Part shown: positions 8,647 to 17,170 of the stretch, in pieces
How the letters are laid out: each line of letters begins with the position of its first letter
How positions within the stretch are numbered: the first letter of the stretch is position 1
From: Leeuwenhoekiella polynyae
Lineage (GTDB): Bacteria > Bacteroidota > Bacteroidia > Flavobacteriales > Flavobacteriaceae
NCBI RefSeq assembly: GCF_004104075.1
Contig: NZ_QOVK01000001.1
Location: forward strand, 558,001-622,000
Direction of reading: 5' to 3'
DNA: 64,000 nucleotides
Notes under the pieces: model-generated
What the model saw: only the letters and a program-made list of their open reading frames with translations
The model's database searches: none
Told to the model about the DNA's origin: nothing
Position numbers and translations under genes: made by a program

Positions 8647-10566
8647 ATGGAGATGTTTAAAACTAAAATTATGAGTCGATTTGCACATACAATATTCATT
8701 CTAAGTTTCCTTCTAGGAGGAGTCTGTTTAGCTCAGAAAAAAACCATTAATAAAATTGAATATTCTATAGCGACAACTTATGAGAAATTAAAGGCAGACT
8801 ATCTATTTATCAAACCTATTGAAGAATTAAAAACTGGAGATTTTAATAAAAATGAAGATATTATATATAAATCGATTGACGGGAAGGATTTAAAAGCAGA
8901 TGTATATTTTCCTAAAAATGTTTTGAAAAAAAAACCAGCCCTTTTATTGGTATTTGGAGGAGGTTGGATGAGTGGCAGTAAAGAGAATGTTAGGCCTTTG
9001 GCGCAGTACTTTGCAAATAATGGTTATGTGGCTGTTACGGCAAATTATCGGTTAAGTACAGATGCGGTTTATCCTGCTGCGGTTTTAGATTTAAAAGCAG
9101 CCGTTAGATGGATGCGTCAACACGCTCACAGGTATGGTATAGATTCAAATAAAATAGCTATTTTGGGTAATTCAGCGGGTGCACAGTTAGCAACTTTAGT
9201 AGGTGTAACTGGAGGATCTTCGGTCTACAATAGTGAGAACTTTAAAATTTCTGACTCTATTCAAGCTATTATTAATGTAGACGGGATTGTTTCATTCACC
9301 CATCCTGAAAGTGAAGAAGGCGAAGTAGCAGCAAAATGGCTTAATGGTTCAAAATATCAGAATCCCAAAAATTGGAAAGAAGCCTCTCCACTTAATTATG
9401 TTGATGCAAACACACCGCCAACGCTTTTTATTAATAGTACGCAGCCACGTTTTCACGCCGGGCGGGTTGATATGATTTCGATATTAAACCAAAATCATAT
9501 CTACAACGAAGTGCATACCATCCCAGATACGCCGCATTCTTTTTGGTTGATGCAGCCGTGGTTTAATAAAACAGCGCAATACAGTTTAGCTTTTTTAGAT
9601 CGGATTTTTAAGGCGGAAGATTCAAAAGTTTATCGGGAAATTAAAGTTGCATTAGACGGCAGCGGAGACTTTAATAGTATTCAGAAAGCGATTGCAAGTA
9701 CACGAGATTTAGGTCCGGCTTATGTTAAGATTTATGTTAAAAATGGCATTTACAAAGAGAAAATAGAGGTGCCTGCTTGGAAGCGTAAAATTGCATTAAT
9801 TGGTGAAAGTCGGGACGGAGTAATCCTTGTTAATGATGATTATTCGGGTAAGGTAGATTCAGTATCTGGGACGGTTCATAATACCTTTACATCCTATACA
9901 TTGAAGGTTGAAGGTTTAGATTTTTATGCTGAAAATTTAACCATACAAAACACCTGGTGTGACCGCGGTCAGGCTGTAGCCTTACATACTGCGGGTGATC
10001 GCTCTATTTTTAATAATTGCCGGATTTTAGGATGTCAGGATACGGTTTACACAGCTGGTGAAGACAATAGAGTATTGTTTGAGAACTGTTATATAGAAGG
10101 TACTACCGATTTTATTTTTGGTCAGGCGACTGCATTTTTTGAAGAATGCGAAATCAAAAGCCTTACTAACTCTTACGTAACAGCAGCCTCAACACCAGCA
10201 ATGCAAGATTATGGTTATGTCTTTCTGAATTGTAAGCTAACTGCTGCTGCAGGAGTGAATCAAGCTTATCTGGGCAGACCCTGGAGGCCATATGCTAAAA
10301 CAGTATTTATCAATTCAGTTTTAGGAGCTCATATTTTGCCGGAAGGCTGGGAAGTTTGGGATGGAGATGCAATGTTTCCGCATAAAGAGCGTACTGTTTT
10401 CTATGCAGAATATAAGAGCAAAGGAGCAGGAGCAAATGCTGAGAAACGTGTGTGGTGGTCGCACCAATTGTATGAAGAAGAGGTGAATTTATATACTAAA
10501 GATTTGGTTTTAGGAGGACACGATAACTGGAAACCTGAACTTGTTTCTTCAATTTTAAATGAATAG
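8647..10566 (+). CDS. Two-domain pectin esterase: alpha/beta hydrolase plus CE8 pectin methylesterase
   Basis: A 639-residue secreted enzyme that should remove two kinds of ester from pectin. After a signal peptide (cleavage near VCLAQ), residues about 60-320 are an alpha/beta-hydrolase of the acetylesterase/BD-FAE type with an HGG-like oxyanion stretch (GGGW, 104-107), nucleophile Ser176 in GNSAG and His297 in TPHSF. Residues about 330-620 are a CE8 pectinesterase: GCQDT with Asp465, GTTDFIFG with Asp488, and LGRPWR with Arg544 and Trp546. The ATG at 8671 gives a tighter signal peptide and may be the true start. The gene overlaps the next one by 8 bp, so they are co-translated. Confidence 0.9.
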   Translation: MEMFKTKIMSRFAHTIFILSFLLGGVCLAQKKTINKIEYSIATTYEKLKADYLFIKPIEELKTGDFNKNEDIIYKSIDGKDLKADVYFPKNVLKKKPALLLVFGGGWMSGSKENVRPLAQYFANNGYVAVTANYRLSTDAVYPAAVLDLKAAVRWMRQHAHRYGIDSNKIAILGNSAGAQLATLVGVTGGSSVYNSENFKISDSIQAIINVDGIVSFTHPESEEGEVAAKWLNGSKYQNPKNWKEASPLNYVDANTPPTLFINSTQPRFHAGRVDMISILNQNHIYNEVHTIPDTPHSFWLMQPWFNKTAQYSLAFLDRIFKAEDSKVYREIKVALDGSGDFNSIQKAIASTRDLGPAYVKIYVKNGIYKEKIEVPAWKRKIALIGESRDGVILVNDDYSGKVDSVSGTVHNTFTSYTLKVEGLDFYAENLTIQNTWCDRGQAVALHTAGDRSIFNNCRILGCQDTVYTAGEDNRVLFENCYIEGTTDFIFGQATAFFEECEIKSLTNSYVTAASTPAMQDYGYVFLNCKLTAAAGVNQAYLGRPWRPYAKTVFINSVLGAHILPEGWEVWDGDAMFPHKERTVFYAEYKSKGAGANAEKRVWWSHQLYEEEVNLYTKDLVLGGHDNWKPELVSSILNE

Positions 10567-11353
10567 TATGAAGATTTTTAAAATTTTTATGGTCGTCTTT
10601 TTTGTTTTATCCGGGATGCTTTCTGCTCAGGAGAAACCAACAATTCACTTGATTGGAGATTCTACAATGGCAGACAAGAAAAACCCGGAAACCAATCCAG
10701 AGCACGGGTGGGGACAAGTTTTGCCAGAACTTTTAGATCAGAATATACAGGTGAGTAATCATGCGTTAAATGGACGCAGTAGCAAAAGTTTTATTACTGA
10801 AGGCCACTGGGAACGTGTTTTAGATTCTTTAAAAAAGGGAGATTTTGTATTCATACAGTTTGGTCATAACGATCAGAAGTTTAAAGATAGTACACGATTT
10901 ACTAATCCATTTACTCAGTATCGATACAATCTGAAACGATTTGTAGTCGAGACCAGAAAAGCAGGAGCGACTCCCGTCTTGTTATCATCTATTGTGCGTA
11001 GAAAATTTAATGAATACGGAACTCTTGAAGATACCCATGGTAATTACCCGCTGGTTGTAAGAATGGTTGCTAAAGATCTGAATGTAAAATTTATTGATAT
11101 GCAATTTTTAACCGAAAGGTTGGAGCGCAAATGGGGTCCAAAAGAATCTAAAAAGCTTCATCTGCATTTTAAACCAGGAGAACACTCATATTACCCAGAT
11201 GGCAAAAATGATGATACACACTTGTCATACTTAGGAGCAAAGTTGGTAGCAAGTTTAGCATTGCAGGAAATAGCACGTCAAAATTTACAAATAGAAAAAT
11301 ATATTAAACCTGAGGTTTTAGCACGAGATATCTGTAATTTTAAAATGTATTGA
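10559..11353 (+). CDS. SGNH/GDSL hydrolase, rhamnogalacturonan acetylesterase type (CE12)
   Basis: Likely removes O-acetyl groups from pectin (rhamnogalacturonan I). A signal peptide ends near GMLSAQ. SGNH blocks are clear: IGDSTM with Ser35 (block I), a GRSSKSF stretch (block II), FGHNDQ with Asn104 (block III) and DDTH with Asp/His near 218-221 (block V). Length 264 fits the CE12 family. The first ATG overlaps the stop of the preceding esterase; the ATG at 10568, just after that stop, gives a more usual signal peptide (MKIFKIFMVV) and is an equally good start. Confidence 0.88.
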   Translation: MNSMKIFKIFMVVFFVLSGMLSAQEKPTIHLIGDSTMADKKNPETNPEHGWGQVLPELLDQNIQVSNHALNGRSSKSFITEGHWERVLDSLKKGDFVFIQFGHNDQKFKDSTRFTNPFTQYRYNLKRFVVETRKAGATPVLLSSIVRRKFNEYGTLEDTHGNYPLVVRMVAKDLNVKFIDMQFLTERLERKWGPKESKKLHLHFKPGEHSYYPDGKNDDTHLSYLGAKLVASLALQEIARQNLQIEKYIKPEVLARDICNFKMY

Positions 11354-11374
11354 AAACATTTAAAAAGAAAATCC

Positions 11375-12190
11375 ATGAAGTTACTTATTTCAGTAAAAAA
11401 TAAGATTATAGTTATTAGTGGTGCAACTGGTGTTTTGGGAGAATCTATGACCCGATCTCTTGCTGAATGCGGTGCACACGTAGTCATATTAGGTAGAACA
11501 AAAACTAAAGTTGATAATCTTGTAGATGATCTAAAACAGCAAGGATATCAAGCTTCAGGAGTACTGGCTGATGTGACAAGTAAAGAAGCTTTGAATGCTG
11601 CAAAAGCTGAGATAGAAGATCATTTAGGGTATATAGATGTTTTAATTAACGCTGCAGGCGGTAATATGAAGGGGGCGTTAATTTTACCAGAGCAGTCGCT
11701 GGCAGATGCAGATGCTGAAGAGATGCGCAAGGTGATGGATCTTAATTATATAGGGACCTTTCTACCCACACAGGTTTTTCTTCCGTTATTAGAAAAATCA
11801 AAATCCGGAAGCGTGCTCAATATTTCTTCGGTTGCGGCACATTTACCGCTTACACGTGTAATGGGATATGCTTCTGCAAAAGCTGCAATTGAAAATCTAA
11901 CGCAATTTCTTGCGGTAGAATTTGCTCAAAAACAAGAGAATCCTATTCGCGTAAATGCATTGGCTCCGGGTTTTTTCTTAACAGAACAAAATAGGGATTT
12001 ACTGACCAATAAAGATGGAAGTTTAACCAACCGTGGAGAAAAAATAATAGACAATACTCCTCTAGGTAAATTTGGTGATCCACAGGATTTAAATGGTGCG
12101 ATACACTGGTTGTGTAGCGATGCAGCGTCTTTTGTAACCGGTACTGTAGTTACTGTAGATGGGGGGTTCAAGGCATTCTCAGGTGTTTAA
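11375..12190 (+). CDS. SDR-family oxidoreductase, probable fructuronate reductase (mannonate dehydrogenase)
   Basis: A 271-residue short-chain dehydrogenase. The nucleotide-binding GATGVLG is at residues 16-22, NAAGG at 92-96, the catalytic Ser in NISS near 151, and Tyr165/Lys169 in the YASAK motif. The very next gene is uxuA, 21 bp downstream, so reduction of D-fructuronate to D-mannonate is the most likely reaction; SDR enzymes doing this job replace the classical UxuB in many Bacteroidota. Gluconate 5-dehydrogenase or KDG-related activity is the alternative. The assignment rests on context more than on residues. Confidence 0.75.
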   Translation: MKLLISVKNKIIVISGATGVLGESMTRSLAECGAHVVILGRTKTKVDNLVDDLKQQGYQASGVLADVTSKEALNAAKAEIEDHLGYIDVLINAAGGNMKGALILPEQSLADADAEEMRKVMDLNYIGTFLPTQVFLPLLEKSKSGSVLNISSVAAHLPLTRVMGYASAKAAIENLTQFLAVEFAQKQENPIRVNALAPGFFLTEQNRDLLTNKDGSLTNRGEKIIDNTPLGKFGDPQDLNGAIHWLCSDAASFVTGTVVTVDGGFKAFSGV

Positions 12191-12211
12191 TTTCAATAGA
12201 AAATTTAAGAA

Positions 12212-13378
12212 ATGATTCAAACAATGCGTTGGTACGGGCCTAAAGACCCCGTATCACTTCAAGATATTCGTCAGGCGGGTGCGTCTGGTGTGGTTCATGC
12301 AATGCACGAAATTAAGAATGGAAAAGTCTGGTCTCTGGATGCTCTTCAAAAAAGAAAAGCTGAAATAGAAGCTGCTGGCTTAACATGGAAAGTGGTCGAA
12401 AGTTTACCGGTCACTGAGGCAATGAAAACCCGCACAGGAACATTTCAAGAGCATATAGATAATTATAAGACCTCTTTAATAAACTTAGGTAAAATAGGCG
12501 TTGAGGTTGTGTGTTATAATTTTATGCCTGTTTTAGACTGGACGCGTACACAGTTGGCTTACCCGCTAGAAAATGGAGCAACTGCACTGCGTTTTGACTG
12601 GTCTCATTTGGCTGCTTTTGATTGTTTTATTTTAAAACGAAAAAATGCTGAAAAAGATTATAGTCAAGCACTTTTGGCGGAAGCTAAACGGTTTTTTAAA
12701 CAATCAACACAAGATGATAAACAGCAGTTGGAAGAAGCTATTATTGCTGGGCTTCCGGGTTCTGAAGAAGGCTATACTTTAGCTGGATTACAGAAAGCAA
12801 TTGATACTTATGTGGCAATAGACGAGCAAAAAGCTCAAGAACATTTAAAGCTCTTTTTAGACGAAATTTTACCTACCGCTGAGTCAGCAGGTGTGGCTAT
12901 GGCAATTCATCCGGATGATCCGCCACATGCCTTTTTTGGCTTGCCCAGAATTATGAGTAAAGCTTCAGATATTAAGCGTTTATTGTCAGATAATGATAGC
13001 GTATATAATGGGGTTACTTTTTGTACCGGTTCTTTCGGCGCACGAGCAGATAATGATTTGGTACAAATGGTTAAAGATTATGGTAAGCATATTCATTTTG
13101 TGCATTTAAGAAGTACAAAAAGAGATGCTAGCGGTAGTTTTTATGAAGACAATCATCTGGAAGGAGATGTGCCAATGGCAGCGGTTATTTATGAGCTATT
13201 AGAAGTTGAAAAACAGTATGGTAGGCAACTGCCTATGCGTCCAGATCACGGGCATCAAATGCTGGATGATCTTAAGAAACCTCTTGCGCATCCCGGTTAC
13301 ACAGGGATAGGTAGACTTAAAGGTTTAGCTGAAATACGAGGTGTTATTAACGGAATAGAATTTATGCATAATAGATAA
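12212..13378 (+). CDS. uxuA: Mannonate dehydratase
   Basis: Dehydrates D-mannonate to KDG in the glucuronate/fructuronate branch. The 388 residues match the UxuA family in length. Visible family stretches are MRWYGPKDPVSL at the start, the AIHPDDPPHAFFGLPRI block, NGVTFCTGSFG with a metal-binding Cys, IHFVHLRS and RPDHGHQM, which supply His, Cys and Asp ligands to a divalent metal. It is in an operon with the SDR before it (21 bp) and the cupin after it (3 bp). Together with UxaA it means that both hexuronate branches end in KDG in this organism. Confidence 0.95.
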   Translation: MIQTMRWYGPKDPVSLQDIRQAGASGVVHAMHEIKNGKVWSLDALQKRKAEIEAAGLTWKVVESLPVTEAMKTRTGTFQEHIDNYKTSLINLGKIGVEVVCYNFMPVLDWTRTQLAYPLENGATALRFDWSHLAAFDCFILKRKNAEKDYSQALLAEAKRFFKQSTQDDKQQLEEAIIAGLPGSEEGYTLAGLQKAIDTYVAIDEQKAQEHLKLFLDEILPTAESAGVAMAIHPDDPPHAFFGLPRIMSKASDIKRLLSDNDSVYNGVTFCTGSFGARADNDLVQMVKDYGKHIHFVHLRSTKRDASGSFYEDNHLEGDVPMAAVIYELLEVEKQYGRQLPMRPDHGHQMLDDLKKPLAHPGYTGIGRLKGLAEIRGVINGIEFMHNR

Positions 13379-13381
13379 GAG

Positions 13382-13729
13382 ATGAGTATTACAAAAGAAA
13401 GCGACGTGTTTTTTAAAACAAATAAAACTGAATGGGATCAGGCTGATGCCGGTATTACCCGTCAGATCGTTGCACATAACAAAGATCTGATGATCGTGAG
13501 TGTGAAGTTTGAAAAGGGGGCCATAGGTACGGTACATGATCATATTCATACACAAGGAAGCTATGTGGTTTCAGGTAAATTTGAAATTACCATTAACGGA
13601 AATAGTGAAATTCTAGAAGCCGGTGATGGATTTTATGTTCCGCCAAATGCACCACACGGAGCTAAATGTCTGGAGCCGGGTATTTTAATAGATGCTTTTA
13701 ACCCTGCAAGAGAAGATTTTTTGAACTAA
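13382..13729 (+). CDS. Cupin, KdgF-like uronate linearisation protein
   Basis: A 115-residue single-domain cupin. Metal ligands are visible as His52, His54, Gln58 and His92 (VHDHIHTQGSY and PPNAPHG), the pattern of KdgF proteins, which speed up opening of 4,5-unsaturated uronates to the linear keto form before KDG metabolism. Position 3 bp after uxuA at the end of the pectin operon supports this. If correct, the cell also meets unsaturated uronates, although no pectate lyase is in the window. Confidence 0.75.
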   Translation: MSITKESDVFFKTNKTEWDQADAGITRQIVAHNKDLMIVSVKFEKGAIGTVHDHIHTQGSYVVSGKFEITINGNSEILEAGDGFYVPPNAPHGAKCLEPGILIDAFNPAREDFLN

Positions 13730-13758
13730 AATAAAAGCAGCTGAAAGGCTTTTATTTT
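13728..13758. terminator. Terminator at the end of the uronate operon
   Basis: AAAATAAAAGC (13728-13738) pairs perfectly with GCTTTTATTTT (13748-13758). It overlaps the stop codon of the cupin gene. Confidence 0.75.
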
Positions 13759-13830
13759 AGTTAAACAACAGTATTTTGTGTTAGCTAAAGTCATAATTTA
13801 CGACCAATTGTCTGAACCCTTGAATTAAAG

Positions 13831-14556
13831 ATGATGGAATTTGAAAAGATGAAAGTAGAGATTTGGAGTGATATCATGTGCCCTTTTTGCTATATTGGAA
13901 AACGAAAATTTGATAAGGCTCTTGAGCAGTTCTCCCACCGCGATAAAGTTGAAGTAATATGGAAGAGCTTTGATCTGGCACCAAATTTAAAGACTCATAC
14001 GTTTATTAGCAGTGTTGATTTTTTACAGAAACATAAAGGAATGAGCAAAGCCCAGGCTGAGCAGGCCATTGAGGGGGTAACCGCTTTTGCTAAAGAAACT
14101 GACCTTGATTATGATTATGACAAAGTGGTTGTAGCCAATACTCACAGAGGACACCAACTCATACACTTGGCTGGCCAGGAAGGACTTCAAAATGAAATGA
14201 AAGAACGTCTTTTAAAAGCCTATTTTATTGAAGGCCGAAATGTAGATGATGTAGCAACACTCATTCAATTAGGTCAGGAAGTAGGTCTCGAAAAGGCCGC
14301 AATAGAGAGCGAATTGAACGAAAGTCAGTTTGCAGCACATATTGAGCAGGATATTCTGGAAGCCCGAAAAATTGGGGTTAGCGGAGTTCCGTTTTTTGTT
14401 TTTGACCGAAAATATGCCGTTTCTGGTGCACAGCCCGAAAAACAATTTTTAAACGTACTTGGTAAAGCTTATATCGAGTGGTATGCTAAGCAAGAGACAC
14501 CTCAGTTTGAAGTGCTTGAAGGTCAAAACTGTGATGTTTCAGGTAATTGTAATTAA
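13831..14556 (+). CDS. DsbA-family protein, FrnE-like
   Basis: A 241-residue thioredoxin-fold oxidoreductase with the active site CPFC (Cys17, Cys20) just after the first strand (VEIWSDIM) and an inserted helical domain, as in the FrnE/2-hydroxychromene-2-carboxylate isomerase group. There is no signal peptide, so it is cytoplasmic and probably handles thiol stress. The cis-Pro loop GVSGVPFFVF lies near residue 180. An ATG at 13849 is an alternative start. It stands alone between two terminators. Confidence 0.88.
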   Translation: MMEFEKMKVEIWSDIMCPFCYIGKRKFDKALEQFSHRDKVEVIWKSFDLAPNLKTHTFISSVDFLQKHKGMSKAQAEQAIEGVTAFAKETDLDYDYDKVVVANTHRGHQLIHLAGQEGLQNEMKERLLKAYFIEGRNVDDVATLIQLGQEVGLEKAAIESELNESQFAAHIEQDILEARKIGVSGVPFFVFDRKYAVSGAQPEKQFLNVLGKAYIEWYAKQETPQFEVLEGQNCDVSGNCN

Positions 14557-14577
14557 TAATTTATACTATTATAATCT

Positions 14578-14613
14578 AAAAAGCTCCCAAAACACTGGTT
14601 TGGGAGCTTTTTT
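14578..14613 (+). terminator. Terminator after the FrnE-like gene
   Basis: AAAAAGCTCCCAAA (14578-14591) pairs with TTTGGGAGCTTTTT (14599-14612), a 14-bp stem with a 7-nt loop and a T-run. Confidence 0.9.
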
Positions 14614-14685
14614 GGTTTTTTTGAAAATGACTTTTTTTTGATTAAAATTTAACAGACAATTTACTTACACATTCGTCATAAATTT

Positions 14686-14707
14686 TAGATTTGCGTAACC
14701 AGTTACG
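14686..14707 (+). promoter_or_regulatory. marR promoter (-7 element) and overlapping palindromic operator
   Basis: TAGATTTG (14686-14693) fits the Bacteroidota -7 consensus TAnnTTTG. Next to it, CGTAACCAGTTACG (14694-14707) is a palindrome with 6-bp arms, placed at the expected transcription start and 10 bp before the marR start codon. This position is typical of MarR autorepression. No clear -33 TTG was found. Confidence 0.6.
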
Positions 14708-14716
14708 TTTATTATT

Positions 14717-15202
14717 ATGAGTGAAGATTTTTTAATTGAAATGGGGTATGCCGGTCTAACCGGAAGACTCAAACGCCTCAGTGATGCGTTTATTTATCAA
14801 ACACGCGATTTTTACAGGGAGCACGAGTCTGATATTGAGCCCAACTGGCATATGATTTTTATGTTATTGCAGAAAAACGAGAAGATGACCGTAACCGAGA
14901 TAGCTGACGCTTTACAGCTTTCGCATCCTGCAATCGTAAAACTGATTAATAAAATGAAAAAAAGAGGCTATGTCGATGCTGAAATCGACTCTCAGGACAA
15001 CCGAAAATATCAATTAATGTTATCGCAGAAAGCAAAACAAAAACTTCCGGTGCTACAAGACTATTGGACTGCAGGTGAAAAAGCCCTTGAAGAATTATTA
15101 GGTTTTAATACCCGTCTGCTTGAAGAAATCCAAAAGCTGGAAGACCGTATGGCAGAAGCTGATTTCAGAACCCGTATGGATAAACTACTTGTAAACGAAT
15201 AG
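14717..15202 (+). CDS. MarR-family transcriptional regulator
   Basis: A 161-residue dimeric winged-helix regulator. The DNA-binding part is about residues 45-110 (MTVTEIADALQLSHPAIVKLINKMKKRGYV, with the wing DSQDNRKYQLMLS). Its own promoter carries a CGTAAC/GTTACG palindrome. The gene leads a tight run of same-strand genes through modC (gaps of 23, 42 and 30 bp), so it may control that run. The ligand is not evident. Confidence 0.85.
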   Translation: MSEDFLIEMGYAGLTGRLKRLSDAFIYQTRDFYREHESDIEPNWHMIFMLLQKNEKMTVTEIADALQLSHPAIVKLINKMKKRGYVDAEIDSQDNRKYQLMLSQKAKQKLPVLQDYWTAGEKALEELLGFNTRLLEEIQKLEDRMAEADFRTRMDKLLVNE

Positions 15203-15225
15203 AAGACACAAAAATTCAAAAGGCT

Positions 15226-15510
15226 ATGAAAATATTCATCGATGTTGCAGGATGGCTAGGCTCCTTTTTAATCGTATTCTCTTACGCACTAACACTTGTA
15301 AAAAGTAAAGACTTCTCTGGGTGGTGTATTTTAATGAATCTTCTGGGAGGAATTTTAATAGCCGTTAATTGTTTCTACTATAATGCAATACCATCTTTAG
15401 TAACTAATGTGATTTGGAGTTTTATTGCACTTTTCTCCATTTACAGAGCAAAGAAGCATACGTTTCAAAACCGTAGGTTTACTAAAAAACAACATCGTTT
15501 TAGACTTTAA
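15226..15510 (+). CDS. Small membrane protein, CBU_0592-like
   Basis: A 94-residue protein with three predicted membrane helices (about residues 7-24, 30-48 and 53-72) and a strongly basic C-terminal tail (KKHTFQNRRFTKKQHRF). The pattern GWLGSFLIVFSYALTLVKS followed by LLGGILIAVNCF resembles the CBU_0592 family of small integral membrane proteins. The function is unknown. It lies between marR and the VOC gene and is probably co-transcribed with them. Confidence 0.7.
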   Translation: MKIFIDVAGWLGSFLIVFSYALTLVKSKDFSGWCILMNLLGGILIAVNCFYYNAIPSLVTNVIWSFIALFSIYRAKKHTFQNRRFTKKQHRFRL

Positions 15511-15552
15511 TCCTGTTAAATAGTTAATTTAATAGCATTTTAAAATAGATTC

Positions 15553-15963
15553 ATGGCTTTTAAAATTTCTAAAATTCAACACGTTGGGATCCCGGTGACC
15601 AACTTAAAAAAGTCTATATCCTTTTATAAAGATTTAGGCTTTGAAGAGGTTATGATATCACAGTTTGATCACAATAAGGAGAAAGGAAATGTGGCAATGC
15701 TTCAAAGTGGCGAGGTGATAATGGAGTTATATGAATTTCCGAGAAAAGATCTGGAAGAAATACGAAGCAGATCGCACGGTCATATTGACCATATCGCTTT
15801 TGATGTTACTGATATTGATGTAGTTTTTAACGAGCTCAAAGAAAAAGATTATAAAATTCAAGAAGAGGCTCCGGTATTTTTACCTTTTTGGAAAAACGGC
15901 TGTAAATACTTCAACATTACCGGCCCAGATAATGAGCGCTTAGAGTTTAATCAGATTTTATAA
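15553..15963 (+). CDS. VOC-family (glyoxalase/bleomycin-resistance fold) protein
   Basis: A 136-residue protein with two beta-alpha-beta-beta-beta modules. Likely metal ligands are His in KIQHVGIPV near residue 10, Glu in VIMELYEFP near residue 59, His in GHIDHIAF near residues 77-79, and Glu in ERLEFNQ near residue 130. This is the lactoylglutathione-lyase/dioxygenase metal pattern, but the substrate cannot be read from the sequence. It is 30 bp before modA in the same run. Confidence 0.8.
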   Translation: MAFKISKIQHVGIPVTNLKKSISFYKDLGFEEVMISQFDHNKEKGNVAMLQSGEVIMELYEFPRKDLEEIRSRSHGHIDHIAFDVTDIDVVFNELKEKDYKIQEEAPVFLPFWKNGCKYFNITGPDNERLEFNQIL

Positions 15964-15993
15964 ATAAAGTGTTTCTGGCGCTTCTGGAATTTT

Positions 15994-16773
15994 ATGAAAA
16001 ACTTCAAAACTCATTTTAAAAATATCTTTTTTGCAGTATCTCTTATTTTTCTGTTTTCCGCTTGCTCAAAAGGATTAAAACAGAATTCCATCACAATCGC
16101 TACGGCTGCTAATATGCAGTTTGCAATTCAAAAGTTAGCAGATAAATTTTCTCATCAAACCGGAATTACGTGTGAGTTTATCGTCGCTTCATCGGGTAAA
16201 TTAACGGCACAAATACAAGAAGGTGCTCCATATGATGTGTTTGTAGCTGCCGATACCAGATACCCAAAAGCAGTTTATGATGCTGGTTTCAGTGATGATC
16301 AACCAAAGATTTACGCGTATGGGAAATTGGTTATTTGGTCTTTAGACAAAACACTTCAGCCATCCTTTAAAACCTTATTAAATTCTCAAATAAAGCATAT
16401 CGCTTTAGCAAATCCCAAAACCGCACCCTATGGCGAGGCTGCGATCAATGCACTTCAAAAAAAAGGTTTATATGAGGTATTAGAAAAAAAACTTGTTTAC
16501 GGTGAAAGTATCTCTCAGACCAATCAATTCATTGTTTCCGGTGCTGCCGAAATTGGCTTTACAGCACTTTCTGTGGTTAAGGCTCTGCAAACTGAAAAAC
16601 AAGGAAATTGGATTTTAGTCGAAGAAAGTTTGTATGCTCCCATTGAGCAAGCGGCCGTTTTGATAAATAGGGAAGGGCAGGTAAATGAAGCCGCCAAAGC
16701 TTTTTATGAATATATTTTTACCGAAGAAGCACAAGAAATTCTTTTAGAATTTGGATATTCGGTAGATGAATAG
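15994..16773 (+). CDS. modA: Molybdate ABC transporter, substrate-binding lipoprotein
   Basis: Binds molybdate or tungstate outside the inner membrane and delivers it to ModB. A lipoprotein signal is visible (LIFLFSAC, Cys near residue 24). Typical ModA stretches are TAANMQFAIQKLA, ASSGKLTAQIQEGAPYDVFVAAD and TAPYGEAA. Length 259 is normal. Its end overlaps the next gene by 8 bp, so the four mod genes are translationally coupled. Confidence 0.92.
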   Translation: MKNFKTHFKNIFFAVSLIFLFSACSKGLKQNSITIATAANMQFAIQKLADKFSHQTGITCEFIVASSGKLTAQIQEGAPYDVFVAADTRYPKAVYDAGFSDDQPKIYAYGKLVIWSLDKTLQPSFKTLLNSQIKHIALANPKTAPYGEAAINALQKKGLYEVLEKKLVYGESISQTNQFIVSGAAEIGFTALSVVKALQTEKQGNWILVEESLYAPIEQAAVLINREGQVNEAAKAFYEYIFTEEAQEILLEFGYSVDE

Positions 16774-17170
16774 CTTCAACGGAAACATATCGAAATTAGA
16801 AGTTAGTGGTAATCTTACATTGGCACACGTTGAAGTCACCCCCCAACTCCTTTTAAAAGCTATTGTAATTGACACTCCAAAAACAGCTGCTTACCTAAAA
16901 TTAGGGCAGCAAGTAGCTTTAGTATTCAAAGAAACGGAAGTCATAATCAGCACCGATTCTCAAATTAAAATAAGCTTACAAAATCAAATACCTGCATCAA
17001 TTATAGACATTGAGCCTGGTCAATTACTCAGCAAGCTAAATCTTTCTACAAAAGCTGGTGAGCTGAACGCAATTATAAGCACAAACGCTGTTAAAACCTT
17101 AGCTTTAAAAGCTGGGATTTCCGTGGTTGCTATGGTTAAATTAAACGAAGTAATGCTGCAGGCGCTATGA
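16766..17170 (+). CDS. Stand-alone Mop/TOBE molybdate-binding protein
   Basis: A 134-residue protein made of two Mop (TOBE) repeats, about residues 4-66 and 72-133: each starts with a beta-strand stretch such as NISKLEVSGNLTLAHVEV and ends with the LGQQVALVFKETEVII or AGISVVAMVKLNEVML strand. Such molbindins bind molybdate as oligomers for storage or homeostasis, or correspond to the sensor part of ModE without its DNA-binding domain. It overlaps modA by 8 bp and modB by 4 bp. Confidence 0.82.
   Translation: MNSFNGNISKLEVSGNLTLAHVEVTPQLLLKAIVIDTPKTAAYLKLGQQVALVFKETEVIISTDSQIKISLQNQIPASIIDIEPGQLLSKLNLSTKAGELNAIISTNAVKTLALKAGISVVAMVKLNEVMLQAL

Noticed and set aside
8869-8882. AAATCGATTGAC inside the esterase gene as a further LacI operator
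   Set aside because: It keeps only the central AATCGATT; the outer TG/CA positions do not match and it is deep in a coding region.
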